Positions 63,798 to 64,000 of a DNA stretch of 64,000 bases are shown here, piece by piece (the stretch's first letter is position 1; each line of letters opens with the position of its first letter). The position numbers were made by a program, and so were the translations under genes. This DNA comes from Bradyrhizobium diazoefficiens. GTDB taxonomy: Bacteria; Pseudomonadota; Alphaproteobacteria; Rhizobiales; Xanthobacteraceae. The notes under the pieces were generated by a model that had not been told where the DNA came from, did not search any database, and saw only the letters and a list, made by a program, of their open reading frames with translations. The stretch lies in the NCBI RefSeq assembly GCF_016616885.1, contig NZ_CP067102.1, positions 4,802,501 to 4,866,500 on the forward strand. The letters are read 5' to 3'.

Positions 63798-63870
63798 GAG
63801 TCCCTCCACTGTTTTTGTCATATTCGTTGGTGACGCGATCCGGCGCGCGTCGACGTGTTCGATCCGGAGT

Positions 63871-64000
63871 TCAGAACATCCAGGGGCTGGCCGCGCGATG
63901 GCGCGCCTCGAACGCGCGAATGTCGTCGGCATAGACCAGCGTGGCCGCGATGAAGTCGCGGCCAGTCAGAAAGGCCTCCTTCCTCGCCGGCTCGATCTCG
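63871..64000 (-). CDS. C-terminal end of a gene running off the window
   Basis: The last 43 residues before the stop at 63871 read in one good frame: EIEPARKEAFLTGRDFIAATLVYADDIRAFEARHR and AASPWMF. Its start lies beyond the right edge. The charged, helical sequence is clearly coding but too short to identify. It precedes the 2HCT transporter on the same strand, so it may be part of the same hydroxy-acid operon. Confidence 0.65.
   Translation of the reverse strand, partial: EIEPARKEAFLTGRDFIAATLVYADDIRAFEARHRAASPWMF

Overview
This 64 kb window looks like ordinary chromosome from a high-G+C alphaproteobacterium of the Bradyrhizobium type (Nitrobacteraceae). Evidence: a eukaryote-like glutamine synthetase II (glnII) behind a near-consensus sigma-54 promoter with a DUF2735 gene next door; many small proteins of the type common in Bradyrhizobium; and several palindromic intergenic repeat families typical of that genus. 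This assignment comes from remembered family patterns, not from a database search. I saw no rRNA, convincing tRNA, CRISPR array, complete insertion sequence or replication origin.

Layout. 0-9.3 kb: a Sel1-repeat protein, a two-domain GrlR-like protein, glnII, DUF2735, a protein tyrosine phosphatase, an SGNH hydrolase, an SDR gene broken by a frameshift, a second GrlR-like protein, a DUF2161 nuclease-fold protein, a GNAT protein and a thioesterase. 9.3-16.2 kb: a kynurenine operon (formamidase-like hydrolase, kynA, kynU), an M20 peptidase, and a PPOx-type flavoprotein divergent from a MocR regulator. 16.2-22.7 kb: small exported proteins, CreA, a large L,D-transpeptidase, a truncated glutathione peroxidase remnant, a polysaccharide deacetylase, a RibD/DHFR-like protein and a DoxX protein. 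22.7-28.3 kb: a gene-poor accessory stretch with repeats, gene fragments (SRAP, possibly TauE), tiny conserved ORFs and one exported toroid-like protein.

28.3-43.7 kb: malic enzyme (maeB), aspS, SelO, a metallophosphodiesterase leading into a UgpABE-like ABC importer that lacks a local ATPase, a quinone oxidoreductase divergent from a LysR regulator, rnd, and a class III aminotransferase. 43.8-48.2 kb: an unfamiliar cluster in which a LysR regulator diverges from two acyltransferase-like proteins and an isochorismatase-fold protein lacking its usual catalytic cysteine, followed by an autotransporter-type barrel. 48.5-53.2 kb: a cold-shock gene, a VapBC-like toxin-antitoxin pair, purM-purN translationally coupled to a YrhB-like ORF, a CDP-alcohol phosphatidyltransferase and hdaA. 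53.2-64 kb: ppk-ppx, terC, ndk, small proteins, an ABC-F ATPase, a Tat-exported fluoroacetate-dehalogenase-like hydrolase, a 2-hydroxycarboxylate transporter and the tail of one more gene leaving the window.

How genes connect: glnII and DUF2735 belong to nitrogen control. The kyn operon takes tryptophan to anthranilate. The phosphodiesterase plus Ugp-like importer suggests use of glycerophosphodiesters. ppk and ppx make and degrade polyphosphate next to hdaA, which restrains DnaA. The least explained unit is the 43.8-46.9 kb LysR/acyltransferase/isochorismatase-like cluster.
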